Shown piece by piece: positions 1 through 8,051 of a stretch of DNA of 64,000 bases. The number at the start of each line of letters is the position of its first letter. Position 1 is the first letter of the stretch. The position numbers were made by a program, and so were the translations under genes. Source of the stretch: Streptomyces physcomitrii (GTDB lineage Bacteria > Actinomycetota > Actinomycetes > Streptomycetales > Streptomycetaceae). The DNA lies in assembly GCF_012273655.1 (NCBI RefSeq), contig NZ_JAAWWP010000022.1:1-64000 (forward strand), in the 5' to 3' direction. The notes under the pieces are model-generated. The model was not told the origin of the DNA and ran no database searches. It worked only from the letters and a program-made list of their open reading frames with translations.

Positions 1-69
1 GCCACCCAGAGGTGGCAGATGCGGCTCCAGCAACGACCACTCACGGTTCGTCAGATCCCCCCGACCCAT
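1..69 (-). CDS. IS5-type transposase, N-terminal fragment cut by the window edge
   Basis: The first 23 codons of a transposase are visible on the minus strand, beginning with the ATG at 69-67 and running off the left edge. They read MGRGDLTNREWSLLEPHLPP and onward, the usual opening of IS5-family transposases of streptomycetes (N-terminal DUF4096-like segment with the TNREW..LEP..P pattern). The catalytic DDE part lies outside the window, so it cannot be judged intact or broken. It points the same way as the Gly-rich protein gene upstream of it. Family assignment is recognition from the N-terminus only. Confidence 0.8.
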   Translation of the reverse strand, partial: MGRGDLTNREWSLLEPHLPPLGG

Positions 70-122
70 GCCCAAACCAACGAGCGACCGGTCAGAAGGT
101 CACATGATCCGCCGGACACCCC
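1..122 (-). mobile_element. End of an IS5-family insertion sequence
   Basis: This covers the transposase start plus about 53 nt of upstream sequence. Read on the minus strand, the outer edge begins GGGGTGTCCGGCGGATCATG directly after a CTAG at 123-126, and looks like a terminal inverted repeat. IS5-type elements of the IS427 group are known to use TA or CTAG targets, which fits. The other end is outside the window, so the exact repeat and the target duplication cannot be confirmed. Confidence 0.65.
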
Positions 123-1502
123 CTAGAACCCGCCCCCGAAGTCCCCGCCCCCGCCGAAGCCGCCGCCGCCGAAGTCACCGCCGCCCCCGAAGCCGCCGCC
201 GAAGTCGCCGGGGTCGAAGTCGGAGCCGGAGTAGTCGCCCCCGGCGAAGCCGCCGCCGTCGCTGAAGCCGTCGGTGTGGCCGTAGTCCGCGGCGTAACCG
301 GGCGTGGACATCATGCCGCCCAGCATGGTGCCGACGAGCAGCCCGGGCAGCAGTCCGCCGCCGAAGTAGCCGCCCGCCCAGGGGCCGTAGGCCGGGCCCG
401 CCTCCCAGTAGGGGCGGCGGCCCGCGGCCGTGTCGACCTCGCGCACCATCGGGTCCGCGCCGTCGGCGAGCCGGGTCCGGTCGGCGGCGCAGACCGGCAC
501 CTCGCGGGGCTCGCCGCCCGCCGGGCGCCAGTGGACATCGGCGGCCGAGGGGCCGTGGCGCGGGTCGAAGAAGCAGGGCGGGCGGCGCTCGGGCAGCTCC
601 CGGCCCGCGCGCCGGGCCTCCAGGACGGCGAGCGAGAAGCGGCCGTCCTCCAGGGCCCGGGTCACCCCGCGGACGTCGTCGGGGTGCCGGGCGGCCGCCA
701 TCCGCTCCTTGGCCTGGTCGTACGCGTCGAGGGCGTGCTCGTAGTCGGTGCGCATCGCCTCGTCGGCGCCGGGCTCCTGGGGACGGAAGTCGAGCCGGTC
801 CAGGGTCTCGCCGTAGGCGGTGATGTCCTCGTCGACGACGACCCGCAGCTTCTCCAGGGCGGCCCGCTGCTCCTCCTCCCGGCGCCGCCGGCCCCGGCGC
901 ATCAGCGCGTAGGCGCCCGCGCCGCCGGCCACCAGGACACCGCCGACCGCGATCAGGGTGCCGGTGTGCACGCCGTTCCCGTCCCCGGAGCGGTCGACCC
1001 GGCCGCCGTTGCTCCAGGAGGCGGGGGCGGAGCCCTCGGCCTGCCGCAGCGACTGGCCGACGAAGGTGTCCAGCTGCCGGGGCGCGCCCTCGCCGCCCAC
1101 CGTCTGGACCAGGTTGCCGACCGCCTGCCTGCTCATCACCGTGCTGTCGGCGCGCGCGTCGAACTGGTCGCCGAGCCGGATCCCGTACACGCCGGTGGTC
1201 CCGGTGAGGGCGCGCAGATCGCGGAAGAGGCCGTCGGTGGGGTAGCCCGCGGGCAGCACGGCGACGAAGACGGGCTTGTCGGCGTCCCTGATCTTGTCGG
1301 AGAGGGCGTCGGCCTGGGAGGCGGAGAGGGCCCCGGCGGCCTCGGGGTCGACATAGACCGGGTCCCGCCGGAGCTCCTCGGCCACGGTGTCCACGGCGGT
1401 GTCGGCCTGGGCGCTCGGCACCGTCACCGTGAGCAGTGCCAGCGCCGCGAACACGGCGAGGAAGAGCATCCGGCGAAGGTCTCGGAACAGCGCAGCCCTC
1501 AT
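123..1502 (-). CDS. Secreted/membrane-anchored protein with TPM-like domain and Gly-rich tail
   Basis: 459 aa. Residues 1-34 form a signal peptide (Arg-rich start, LAVFAALALLTV core, cut near AQA). Residues about 40-165 resemble the extracytoplasmic TPM-like domain of actinobacterial surface proteins. A single transmembrane helix (about 182-200, GGVLVAGGAGAYALM) is followed by basic RRGRRRR and a charged coil-like cytoplasmic stretch. The C-terminal 60 residues are Gly/Phe/Asp repeats (GGGDFGGG type). The ATG at 1502 has GAGG a few bases upstream. The stop TAG at 125-123 is part of the CTAG that borders the insertion sequence, so the tail may have been trimmed or given a new stop. No enzymatic role is claimed. 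Confidence 0.8.
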   Translation of the reverse strand: MRAALFRDLRRMLFLAVFAALALLTVTVPSAQADTAVDTVAEELRRDPVYVDPEAAGALSASQADALSDKIRDADKPVFVAVLPAGYPTDGLFRDLRALTGTTGVYGIRLGDQFDARADSTVMSRQAVGNLVQTVGGEGAPRQLDTFVGQSLRQAEGSAPASWSNGGRVDRSGDGNGVHTGTLIAVGGVLVAGGAGAYALMRRGRRRREEEQRAALEKLRVVVDEDITAYGETLDRLDFRPQEPGADEAMRTDYEHALDAYDQAKERMAAARHPDDVRGVTRALEDGRFSLAVLEARRAGRELPERRPPCFFDPRHGPSAADVHWRPAGGEPREVPVCAADRTRLADGADPMVREVDTAAGRRPYWEAGPAYGPWAGGYFGGGLLPGLLVGTMLGGMMSTPGYAADYGHTDGFSDGGGFAGGDYSGSDFDPGDFGGGFGGGGDFGGGGFGGGGDFGGGF

Positions 1503-1809
1503 ACCTCGAAGCTACCCGAAATATCATGGATACGGACATCCGACTACAGGGAGATCCGTCCGGGTGACCCGGCGGTGGCGCACCCGGCGGCGCGACCGGC
1601 CCGGGCCCCCTGCCCGGCGCGGACGCCCCGGCTGCGAGACTGGGCGCGACGGAACCCGCAACCTCCGCGAAACCCTGCGGGCTTGCCCGATCGCGATTGT
1701 TAACTCCGCGCAACACAAGCGCCGGAGACAGGGCATCGGATCCGGACATCCTCGCAGGCCGAAGTCGAGGGGAACCCTCCAAGACCAGCCAGGGCGACCA
1801 TCAAAGCCC

Positions 1810-1838
1810 TTGACGCAGCTGCGAATTGGCCGTTTACT
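1810..1838 (+). promoter_or_regulatory. Candidate promoter for the GH30 gene
   Basis: The 1503-1889 gap between the divergent Gly-rich protein and GH30 genes holds TTGACG (1810-1815), 17 bases, then TTTACT (1833-1838), about 50 nt before the GH30 ATG. The -35 is good; the -10 matches T1, A4 and T6 of TANNNT. Apart from this I see no gene in the gap. Confidence 0.45.
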
Positions 1839-1889
1839 CTCGGCTCGGACGCGCCCCACTCCCCCACCCCAGAAGGGCGGCGCCCCGCC

Positions 1890-3524
1890 ATGACGCTTCC
1901 CCGCCGCGGGCGCCGCCCGCGTGCCCTCGCCGCCGCCCTGCTCGTGCTGCTCGCGCTGGGCGGGGCGCTGACCGCCTCGGAGCACGGGGTGCCCCGGGCG
2001 GTCGGCGAACCGGTGACGGTCTGGCTGACCACCACCGACGACAAGGGCGGGCGGCACGTGGTGCGCGGCCTGGAGAAGCAGCGGCCCTTCGTCTTCCGGG
2101 AGGGCACCGGCGGCCCCGGGGTGCGGCTCGGCGTCGACGAGCACAGCCGCTTCCAGCCCTTCACCGGCGGCGGCGCCTCCTTCACCGACTCCGCCGCCTG
2201 GCTGCTCAACTCCAGCGGCGCGCTGCCCCGGGCCACCCGCGAGAAGGTCATGCGCCGGCTCTTCTCCCCCGAGGACGGCATCGGCCTGTCCTTCCTGCGC
2301 AATCCGATGGGCGCCTCCGACCTCGCCCGCTATCCGTACTCGTACGACGATCTGCCCGAGGGGAAGAGCGATCCGGATCTCTCCGGCTTCTCGCTGCGGC
2401 ACGATCTCGCCGATGTGGTCCCGCTGACCCGGCAGGCGCTGCGGCTCAACCCGGAGCTGACCGTCATGGCCTCGCCCTGGTCGGCGCCCGGCTGGATGAA
2501 GGACAGCGGCAGGCTGCGCGGCGGCTGGCTGAACGCCCGCTACTACGGCACCTACGCGCGCTACTTCGTGAAGTATCTGCGGGGCTACCGGGACCAGGGC
2601 ATCCCGGTGCGCTATGTCACCGTGCAGAACGAGCCCACCTGCTGCGCCGGGTACCCCTCGATGAGCTGGTCCGGCACCTCGCTGCACTACTTCACCAAAG
2701 AGGAGCTGCTGCCCCGCCTGAAGGCCGCCGGGCTCTCCACCAAGGTGCTCGCCCACGACTGGAACTGGAACACCTACCAGAAGTACGGGGCCCCGACCGT
2801 GGACGACCCCGAGGTGCGCCGCCACCCCAATTTCGGCGGGGTGGCCTGGCACGGCTACGGCAGCGGCATCGACCGGCAGCAGCGCACCCACAGCCGCTAT
2901 CCGGGGCTGCCCGCCTTCGGCACCGAGCACTCCGGCGGTGACTGGGTCGAGGACCAGCAGAGCGCCGATATGCACGACATCATCGACTACTCCCGCAACT
3001 GGGCGCGCTCGGTCACCAAGTGGTCGCTCGCCCTCGACCAGGACCAGGGCCCGCACAGCGGCGGCTGCGGGGTCTGCACCGGCCTGGTCACGGTGCACCA
3101 CGGCGACGGGCAGCCCGGCAGGGTCGAGTACACCGTGGAGTTCTACACGATGGGCCACCTGACGAAGTTCGTCCGGCCCGGCGCCCGGCGCATCGCCTCC
3201 ACCGCGAGCGAGGCGGTGCCGAACGTGGCCTGGCGCAATCCGGACGGCTCCAAGGCGCTGATCGCCTACAACGAGTCCCGGCGGCCCCGGACGGTCACCC
3301 TGGACTGGGGCGGCGCGCACGCCACGTACACCCTGCCGGGCCGTACCTCGGCGACCTTCACCTGGTCCGGTGCGCAAGGGGCCGCGCCGCCCGCGCTCGG
3401 CGAGCAGGAGCGGCGGGGCGGCACCGGCGCGCTCGCGCCCCGTCCGGCCGCGCGGCGGCAGCGGCGGGCCGCCGGGCGCCGGGCTCAGTCGGTGGGCTCG
3501 ACCCCGGCGCGCAGCAGCCCGTAG
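1890..3524 (+). CDS. Secreted glycoside hydrolase family 30 (glucosylceramidase-like)
   Basis: 544 aa. It has an N-terminal export signal (RRGRRPRALAAALLVLLALGG, cleavage near residue 30) and then a TIM-barrel GH30 enzyme. The acid/base glutamate sits in VTVQNEPTCC and the probable nucleophile in FGTEHSGGDW. A small C-terminal beta domain ends near residue 494 (YTLPGRTSATFTW). The family cleaves beta-linked glycans such as glucosylceramide, beta-1,6-glucan or galactan; the substrate cannot be read here. The last 50 residues are Ala/Arg/Pro-rich low complexity, and the reading frame runs 40 bp into the 3' end of the convergent cimA gene, so the original stop may have been lost. The start ATG has GAAGGG 13 nt upstream. 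Confidence 0.85.
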   Translation: MTLPRRGRRPRALAAALLVLLALGGALTASEHGVPRAVGEPVTVWLTTTDDKGGRHVVRGLEKQRPFVFREGTGGPGVRLGVDEHSRFQPFTGGGASFTDSAAWLLNSSGALPRATREKVMRRLFSPEDGIGLSFLRNPMGASDLARYPYSYDDLPEGKSDPDLSGFSLRHDLADVVPLTRQALRLNPELTVMASPWSAPGWMKDSGRLRGGWLNARYYGTYARYFVKYLRGYRDQGIPVRYVTVQNEPTCCAGYPSMSWSGTSLHYFTKEELLPRLKAAGLSTKVLAHDWNWNTYQKYGAPTVDDPEVRRHPNFGGVAWHGYGSGIDRQQRTHSRYPGLPAFGTEHSGGDWVEDQQSADMHDIIDYSRNWARSVTKWSLALDQDQGPHSGGCGVCTGLVTVHHGDGQPGRVEYTVEFYTMGHLTKFVRPGARRIASTASEAVPNVAWRNPDGSKALIAYNESRRPRTVTLDWGGAHATYTLPGRTSATFTWSGAQGAAPPALGEQERRGGTGALAPRPAARRQRRAAGRRAQSVGSTPARSSP

Positions 3525-5104
3525 GTGTAGGCGTCCTCCAGGGCCTGCCAGGAGGCGGCGATGACGTTGTCGGCGACGCCGACCGTGGACCACTCGCCGG
3601 TGCCGTCGCCGGTGGAGATCAGCACCCGGGTGGTGGACTCGGTGCCGTGCACGCCCTCCAGGATGCGGACCTTGTAGTCGACGAGTTCGAGCTTGGCGAG
3701 CTGCGGGTACAGGCGCTCCAGGGCGACCCGCAGGGCGCGGTCGAGGGCGTTGACCGGGCCGTTGCCCTCGGCGGTGGCGACGATGCGCTCGCCCTTGGCC
3801 CAGACCTTCACGGTCGCCTCGTTGGCGTGGCTGCCGTCCGGGCGGTCCTCGACGATGGCCCGCCAGGACTCGGTACGGAAGTAGCGGCGGGCCCGGCCCT
3901 CGGCCTCGGCGCGCAGCAGCAGTTCGAAGGAGGCGTCGGCGGCCTCGTAGGAGTAGCCGGCCAGCTCGCGTTCCTTGACCCGCTCGACGACCCGGCCGAC
4001 CAGTTCGCGGTCGTGGCCGATCTCGATGCCGAGCTCGCGGCCCTTCAGCTCGATGGAGGCGCGGCCGGCCATGTCGGAGACCAGCATCCGCAGCCGGTTG
4101 CCGACCCGCTCGGGGTCGATGTGCTGGTACAGGTCCGGGTCGACCTTGATCGCGGAGGCGTGCAGACCGGCCTTGTGCGCGAAGGCGGAGACCCCGACGT
4201 AGGGCTCGTGGGTGGAGGGGGTGAGGTTCACGACCTCGGCGATGGCGTGCGAGATCCGGGTCATCTCGCGCAGGGCGCCCTCGGGGAGGACCCGCTTGCC
4301 GTACTTCAGCTCCAGGGCGGCGACCACCGGGAAGAGGTTGGCGTTGCCGACCCGCTCGCCGTAGCCGTTGGCGGTGCACTGGACGTGGGTGGCCCCGGCG
4401 TCCACCGCGGCCAGGGTGTTGGCGACCGCGCAGCCGGTGTCGTCCTGGGCGTGGATGCCGAGCCGGGCCCCGGTGTCGGCGGCGACGGTCGCGACGGTGG
4501 CCTGGATCTGGGCGGGCAGCATGCCGCCGTTGGTGTCGCAGAGCACGACGACGTCGGCGCCCGCCTCGTGGGCGGCGCGGACCACGGACTTGGCGTAGCC
4601 GGGGTTGGCGCGGTAGCCGTCGAAGAAGTGCTCGCAGTCCACGAAGACCCGGCGGCCCTGCTCGCGCAGGTGGGCGACGGTGTCCCGGACCATGGCGATG
4701 TTCTCGTCCAGGGTGGTGCGCAGGGCCAGTTCCACATGCCGGTCGTGGGACTTGGCGACCAGGGTGATCACCGGGGCGCCGGAGGCGAGCAGCGCCTTGA
4801 CCTGGGGGTCCTCGGCGGCGGTGGCCCCGGCCCTGCGGGTGGCGCCGAAGGCGACCAGCTTCGCGTGGCGGAAGTCGATCTCCTCGCGGGCGCGGGCGAA
4901 GAACTCGGTGTCCCGGGGGTTGGCGCCGGGCCAGCCGCCCTCGATGAAGCCGACGCCGAACTCGTCCAGGTGCCGGGCGATGGTCAGCTTGTCCGCGACC
5001 GTGAGGTTGATGCCCTCGCGCTGCGCGCCGTCGCGCAGGGTGGTGTCGAAGACGTGGAAGCTGTCGTCGGCGCGGAGGGCGCCGCCGGGGGCCGTACTAC
5101 TCAT
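3485..5104 (-). CDS. cimA: Citramalate synthase (CimA-type, 2-isopropylmalate synthase family)
   Basis: 539 aa from ATG 5104 (MSSTAPGG). This start is chosen over the longer frame because AGGAG lies 10 nt upstream and the catalytic domain begins right after (FDTTLRDGAQREG). The TIM-barrel HMGL-like domain carries the metal/substrate motifs DTTLRDG, HAQDDTGCA and CTANGYGER; a LeuA-type allosteric dimer domain follows (VLISTGDG.GEWSTVGV). It condenses pyruvate with acetyl-CoA to citramalate, the threonine-independent entry to isoleucine. The subfamily is judged from DTTLRDGAQREG and length, as LeuA proper differs. Convergent with GH30, 40 bp overlap. A leader peptide and terminator precede it (see 5205-5340). 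Confidence 0.88.
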   Translation of the reverse strand: MSSTAPGGALRADDSFHVFDTTLRDGAQREGINLTVADKLTIARHLDEFGVGFIEGGWPGANPRDTEFFARAREEIDFRHAKLVAFGATRRAGATAAEDPQVKALLASGAPVITLVAKSHDRHVELALRTTLDENIAMVRDTVAHLREQGRRVFVDCEHFFDGYRANPGYAKSVVRAAHEAGADVVVLCDTNGGMLPAQIQATVATVAADTGARLGIHAQDDTGCAVANTLAAVDAGATHVQCTANGYGERVGNANLFPVVAALELKYGKRVLPEGALREMTRISHAIAEVVNLTPSTHEPYVGVSAFAHKAGLHASAIKVDPDLYQHIDPERVGNRLRMLVSDMAGRASIELKGRELGIEIGHDRELVGRVVERVKERELAGYSYEAADASFELLLRAEAEGRARRYFRTESWRAIVEDRPDGSHANEATVKVWAKGERIVATAEGNGPVNALDRALRVALERLYPQLAKLELVDYKVRILEGVHGTESTTRVLISTGDGTGEWSTVGVADNVIAASWQALEDAYTYGLLRAGVEPTD

Positions 5105-5204
5105 GGCTGCCTGACTCCTGTCGGTGAGTGGCTCCGAATTGCCCGGCTCCACTTGCCCCCGTCGCCGCACGCGTTCCGCCTCGGGCCGGTTGGGTCCGGA
5201 AACG

Positions 5205-5230
5205 AAAAAACCCCTCGCGGGTGCGAGAGG
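5205..5230 (-). terminator. Attenuator terminator in the cimA leader
   Basis: On the minus strand CCTCTCGC, loop ACCC, GCGAGGGG and then six T form a textbook intrinsic terminator: an 8-bp stem with one G-U pair. It lies 100 nt upstream of the cimA ATG and 53 nt after the leader-peptide stop, so it can only act as an attenuator of cimA. Confidence 0.8.
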
Positions 5231-5283
5231 TCTGCGCGCGGGTCCGGGGCACGGTGTTCGCTGCCCGGGTGTCGTCCTCGGGT

Positions 5284-5340
5284 TCAGCGGTCACTGCGGA
5301 CCGGCGCGCTGCTGCCAATAATCATGGTCAGAGCGAGCAT
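5284..5340 (-). CDS. Putative cimA leader peptide (18 aa)
   Basis: A short frame starts at ATG 5340 and reads MLALTMIIGSSAPVRSDR then TGA at 5286-5284. It holds two Leu and two adjacent Ile codons, the end-product amino acids of the pathway, and is followed by the terminator at 5205-5230. An internal ATG at 5325 gives MIIGSS and is an alternative start. No convincing Shine-Dalgarno is present. CAGACT seven bases before ATG 5340 could be a -10 box, which would make the message leaderless, as proposed for the ilvB leader at 23130-23171. Confidence 0.5.
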   Translation of the reverse strand: MLALTMIIGSSAPVRSDR

Positions 5341-5421
5341 GAACGGCAGTCTGCCACAAGGTCCGCATTCCGTGACGTCCGGTCTCAGGATGTGGTCCTA
5401 GTGTCCATGACCAGGAGACAC

Positions 5422-5470
5422 CCGGCGGGCGGCCGCCCCGCACCCGTGGGTGGGGGCGGCCGCCTGCCGG
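5422..5470 (-). terminator. Strong hairpin terminator after ilvE
   Basis: The arms 5422-5439 and 5453-5470 pair over 18 bp with a single G-T wobble, closing a 13-nt loop, 14 nt past the ilvE stop. There is no T run, which is usual for Streptomyces terminators. Confidence 0.8.
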
Positions 5471-5483
5471 AGCCGGTGCCGGT

Positions 5484-6566
5484 TCAGCCGAGCTGGTGCA
5501 TCCAGCCGTGGGTGTCCTCGGCGGCGCCGCTCTGCAGGTCGAGCAGGGCCTTGCGGAGCCGCATGGTGACCTCGCCGGGCTCGCCGCCGCCCTGCGTCCA
5601 CTCGCCCTGGCGGGACTTGACGGTGCCGACCGGGGTGATGACCGCGGCGGTGCCGCAGGCGAAGACCTCGGTGAGGGTGCCGTTCTCGGTGTCCCGCTTC
5701 CAGTCCTCGGTGGAGATGCGGCCCTCCTCGGCGGTGCAGCCGAGGTCGCGGGCGAGGGTGAGCAGCGAGTCGCGGGTGATGCCGGGCAGCAGCGAGCCGC
5801 TCAGCTCGGGGGTGACGATGCGGTCCCCGTACACGAAGTAGAGGTTCATGCCGCCCATCTCCTCGACCCAGCGGTGCTCCACCGCGTCGAGCCAGACGAC
5901 CTGGTCGCAGCCCTTGTCCGCGGCCTCCTTCTGGGCGACGAGCGAGGCCGCGTAGTTGCCGCCGGTCTTGGCGGCGCCGGTGCCGCCCTTGACCGCGCGG
6001 ACATAGTCCTCGGAGAGCCACACCGAGACCGGCTTCACACCGCCCTTGAAGTAGGCGCCGGCCGGGGAGGCGATGACCAGGAAGAGGTACTCGTTGGCGG
6101 GCCGCACGCCGAGGCCGACCTCGGCGGCGAACATGAAGGGCCGCAGGTACAGCGACTGCTCCCCGTGTGCCGGCACCCACGCCTTGTCCTGCTTGACCAG
6201 TTCGTCGCAGGCCGCGATGAACAGCTCCGCGGGCAGCTCCGGCATCGCCAGGCGCCGGGCGGAGGTCTGGAAGCGGGCGGCGTTGGCCTCCGGGCGGAAG
6301 GTGGCCACGGTGCCGTCGGGGCGGCGGTAGGCCTTGAGCCCCTCGAAGATGGTCTGCGCGTAGTGCAGCGTCATATTGGCCGGGTCCACCGACAGCGGCG
6401 CGTACGGGACGAGCTCGGCGTCGTGCCAGCCGCGGCCCTCTGTCCAGCGCACCGACACCATGTGGTCGGTGAAGTGGCGGCCGAATCCGGGGTTCGCCAG
6501 GATGGCCTCGCGCTCGGCATCCGGCAGCGGATGGGCGGAGGGCTTCAGCTCGATCGTCGTCGTCAT
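5484..6566 (-). CDS. ilvE: Branched-chain amino acid aminotransferase
   Basis: 360 aa, the full length for actinobacterial class IV transaminases. It transfers the amino group between glutamate and the keto acids of Leu, Ile and Val, using PLP. Visible family marks are MTLHYAQTIFEGLKAYR near residue 65, the PLP lysine region (GAAKTGGNYAASL), and the E..GGMNLYFV and GTAAVITPVG motifs. ATG 6566 has GAAGGA nearby. It lies between leuB and cimA on the same strand, but each has its own terminator (6750-6780 and 5422-5470), so they are probably separate transcripts. Confidence 0.95.
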   Translation of the reverse strand: MTTTIELKPSAHPLPDAEREAILANPGFGRHFTDHMVSVRWTEGRGWHDAELVPYAPLSVDPANMTLHYAQTIFEGLKAYRRPDGTVATFRPEANAARFQTSARRLAMPELPAELFIAACDELVKQDKAWVPAHGEQSLYLRPFMFAAEVGLGVRPANEYLFLVIASPAGAYFKGGVKPVSVWLSEDYVRAVKGGTGAAKTGGNYAASLVAQKEAADKGCDQVVWLDAVEHRWVEEMGGMNLYFVYGDRIVTPELSGSLLPGITRDSLLTLARDLGCTAEEGRISTEDWKRDTENGTLTEVFACGTAAVITPVGTVKSRQGEWTQGGGEPGEVTMRLRKALLDLQSGAAEDTHGWMHQLG

Positions 6567-6579
6567 CTGAGTGCGTCCT

Positions 6580-6694
6580 TCACAGTCGTCCAGGCGGACC
6601 GCGCCGCACGCCCGCTGTCACTGCCAGGACGTCCGAGCTTCTCCTCATACCGCGGTCTCACGTCCGATTATCGCGCGAGGGTGTCCGTGGTGAA
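6580..6694 (-). promoter_or_regulatory. ilvE promoter candidate and upstream mini-ORF
   Basis: On the minus strand, TTCACC (6694-6689), 16 bases and GATAAT (6672-6667) give a promoter-like pair about 100 nt before ilvE. Just downstream, ATG 6648 opens a 22-codon frame beginning MRRSSDVLAVTAG that stops at 6580 on the ilvE ribosome-binding site. It may be a leader frame that affects ilvE translation. No terminator hairpin was found between it and ilvE. Confidence 0.35.
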
Positions 6695-6749
6695 GACGGC
6701 GTGGAGCCGGTCCGGGTTCCGATGGTGGCACCCGGCGGAACATACGGAA

Positions 6750-6780
6750 AGCCGCCGGGCCTTGTCCCGCCCCGGCGGCT
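6750..6780 (-). terminator. Hairpin terminator after leuB
   Basis: AGCCGCCGGG (6750-6759) and CCCGGCGGCT (6771-6780) form a perfect 10-bp stem with an 11-nt loop, 52 nt past the leuB stop. Confidence 0.75.
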
Positions 6781-6832
6781 CTCCTCGGACCTGCGTCCCC
6801 GGGAGCGTCCCGGGGAGGTGTTCTTCCGCCGG

Positions 6833-7873
6833 TCAGGCGGTTACCCGGGCCGCGAGCGCGGCGCCGATCTGCTCGGTGGTGCGGGGGCTGCCGTCGCGTG
6901 CGGCGAGGTCGGCGGTGACCGCCTCCTCGATGCGCGCGGCCTCGGTGTCGTGGCCGAGGTGGCGCAGCAGCAGGGCGACGGAGAGCACGGTCGCCGTCGG
7001 GTCGGCCTTGCCCTGGCCCGCGATGTCCGGGGCGGAGCCGTGCACCGGCTCGAACATCGAGGGGAAGGCGCCGGTGGGGTTGATGTTGCCGGAGGCGGCG
7101 AGGCCGATGCCGCCGGTGACGGCCGCGGCGAGGTCGGTGAGGATGTCGCCGAAGAGGTTGTCGGTGACGATCACGTCGAAGCGCTCGGGCTGGGTGACGA
7201 AGAAGATGGTGGCGGCGTCGACGTGCAGATAGTCGGTGGTGACCTCGGGGTACTCGGCGGCCACCTTGTCGAAGGTGGACTTCCACAGACCGCCCGCGTG
7301 CACCAGGACGTTGGTCTTGTGGACCAGGGTGAGCTTCCTGCGCGGGCGGGCCTGGGCGCGGGCGAAGGCGTCCCGGACCACGCGCTCGACACCGTAGGCG
7401 GTGTTGAGGCTGACCTCGGTGGCCACCTCGGCGGGGGTGCCGGTGCGCAGCGAGCCGCCGTTTCCGGTGTACGGGCCCTCGGTGCCCTCGCGGACCACCA
7501 CGAAGTCGATCTCCGGGTTCCCGGCGAGCGGACCGGTGGTGTTCGGGTAGAGCCTGCTGGGCCGCAGATTGACGAAGTGGTCGAAGGCGAACCGCAGTCT
7601 GAGCAGCAGCCCGCGCTCCAGGACACCGGAGGGCACGGTCGGGTCGCCGATGGCGCCGAGCAGGATCGCGTCGTGCTCGGCCAGCTCGGCCAGCTCGGTG
7701 TCGGGCAGGGTCTCCCCGGTGCGGTGCCAGCGGCGGGCACCGAGGTCGTACTCCCGGGTCTCGAGTTTCACCTCACCGGGGAGTACGGCCTGAAGGACCT
7801 TCAGCCCCTGGGCGACGACCTCCTGGCCGATACCGTCACCGGGGATCACTGCGAGATCGAGAGTGCGCGACAT
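6833..7873 (-). CDS. leuB: 3-isopropylmalate dehydrogenase
   Basis: 346 aa, normal family length. It oxidises and decarboxylates 3-isopropylmalate in leucine synthesis with NAD. The N-terminus DLAVIPGDGIGQEV and the metal/substrate segments (VREGTEGPYTG, TDNLFGDILTDLAAAVTGGIGLA, EPVHGSAPDIAGQG) are all present. It is the shorter actinobacterial type. ATG 7873 was chosen because the conserved start follows directly. It faces the phosphatase gene divergently across a 178-bp gap. Confidence 0.94.
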   Translation of the reverse strand: MSRTLDLAVIPGDGIGQEVVAQGLKVLQAVLPGEVKLETREYDLGARRWHRTGETLPDTELAELAEHDAILLGAIGDPTVPSGVLERGLLLRLRFAFDHFVNLRPSRLYPNTTGPLAGNPEIDFVVVREGTEGPYTGNGGSLRTGTPAEVATEVSLNTAYGVERVVRDAFARAQARPRRKLTLVHKTNVLVHAGGLWKSTFDKVAAEYPEVTTDYLHVDAATIFFVTQPERFDVIVTDNLFGDILTDLAAAVTGGIGLAASGNINPTGAFPSMFEPVHGSAPDIAGQGKADPTATVLSVALLLRHLGHDTEAARIEEAVTADLAARDGSPRTTEQIGAALAARVTA

Positions 7874-8051
7874 GCGGTCACCGTACTCTCCGTCTTAGGG
7901 GATGACACACACCATCCACGATGCGGACGCCGGGCGGGTGTTGAGGGCTGCCGGGACCGGTCCCGCTCCGGGTGACCCCGTCAGGTCCGCGACCCGGCGG
8001 GTTCACCTGGAGTCGGCCCGCCGTACGGCCGCCGCTGCCAGCCTGCTGGTC

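Noticed and set aside
1524..4379. 951-codon minus-strand frame through GH30 and cimA
   Set aside because: Product is Arg/Pro-rich without domains and crosses two well-supported genes.
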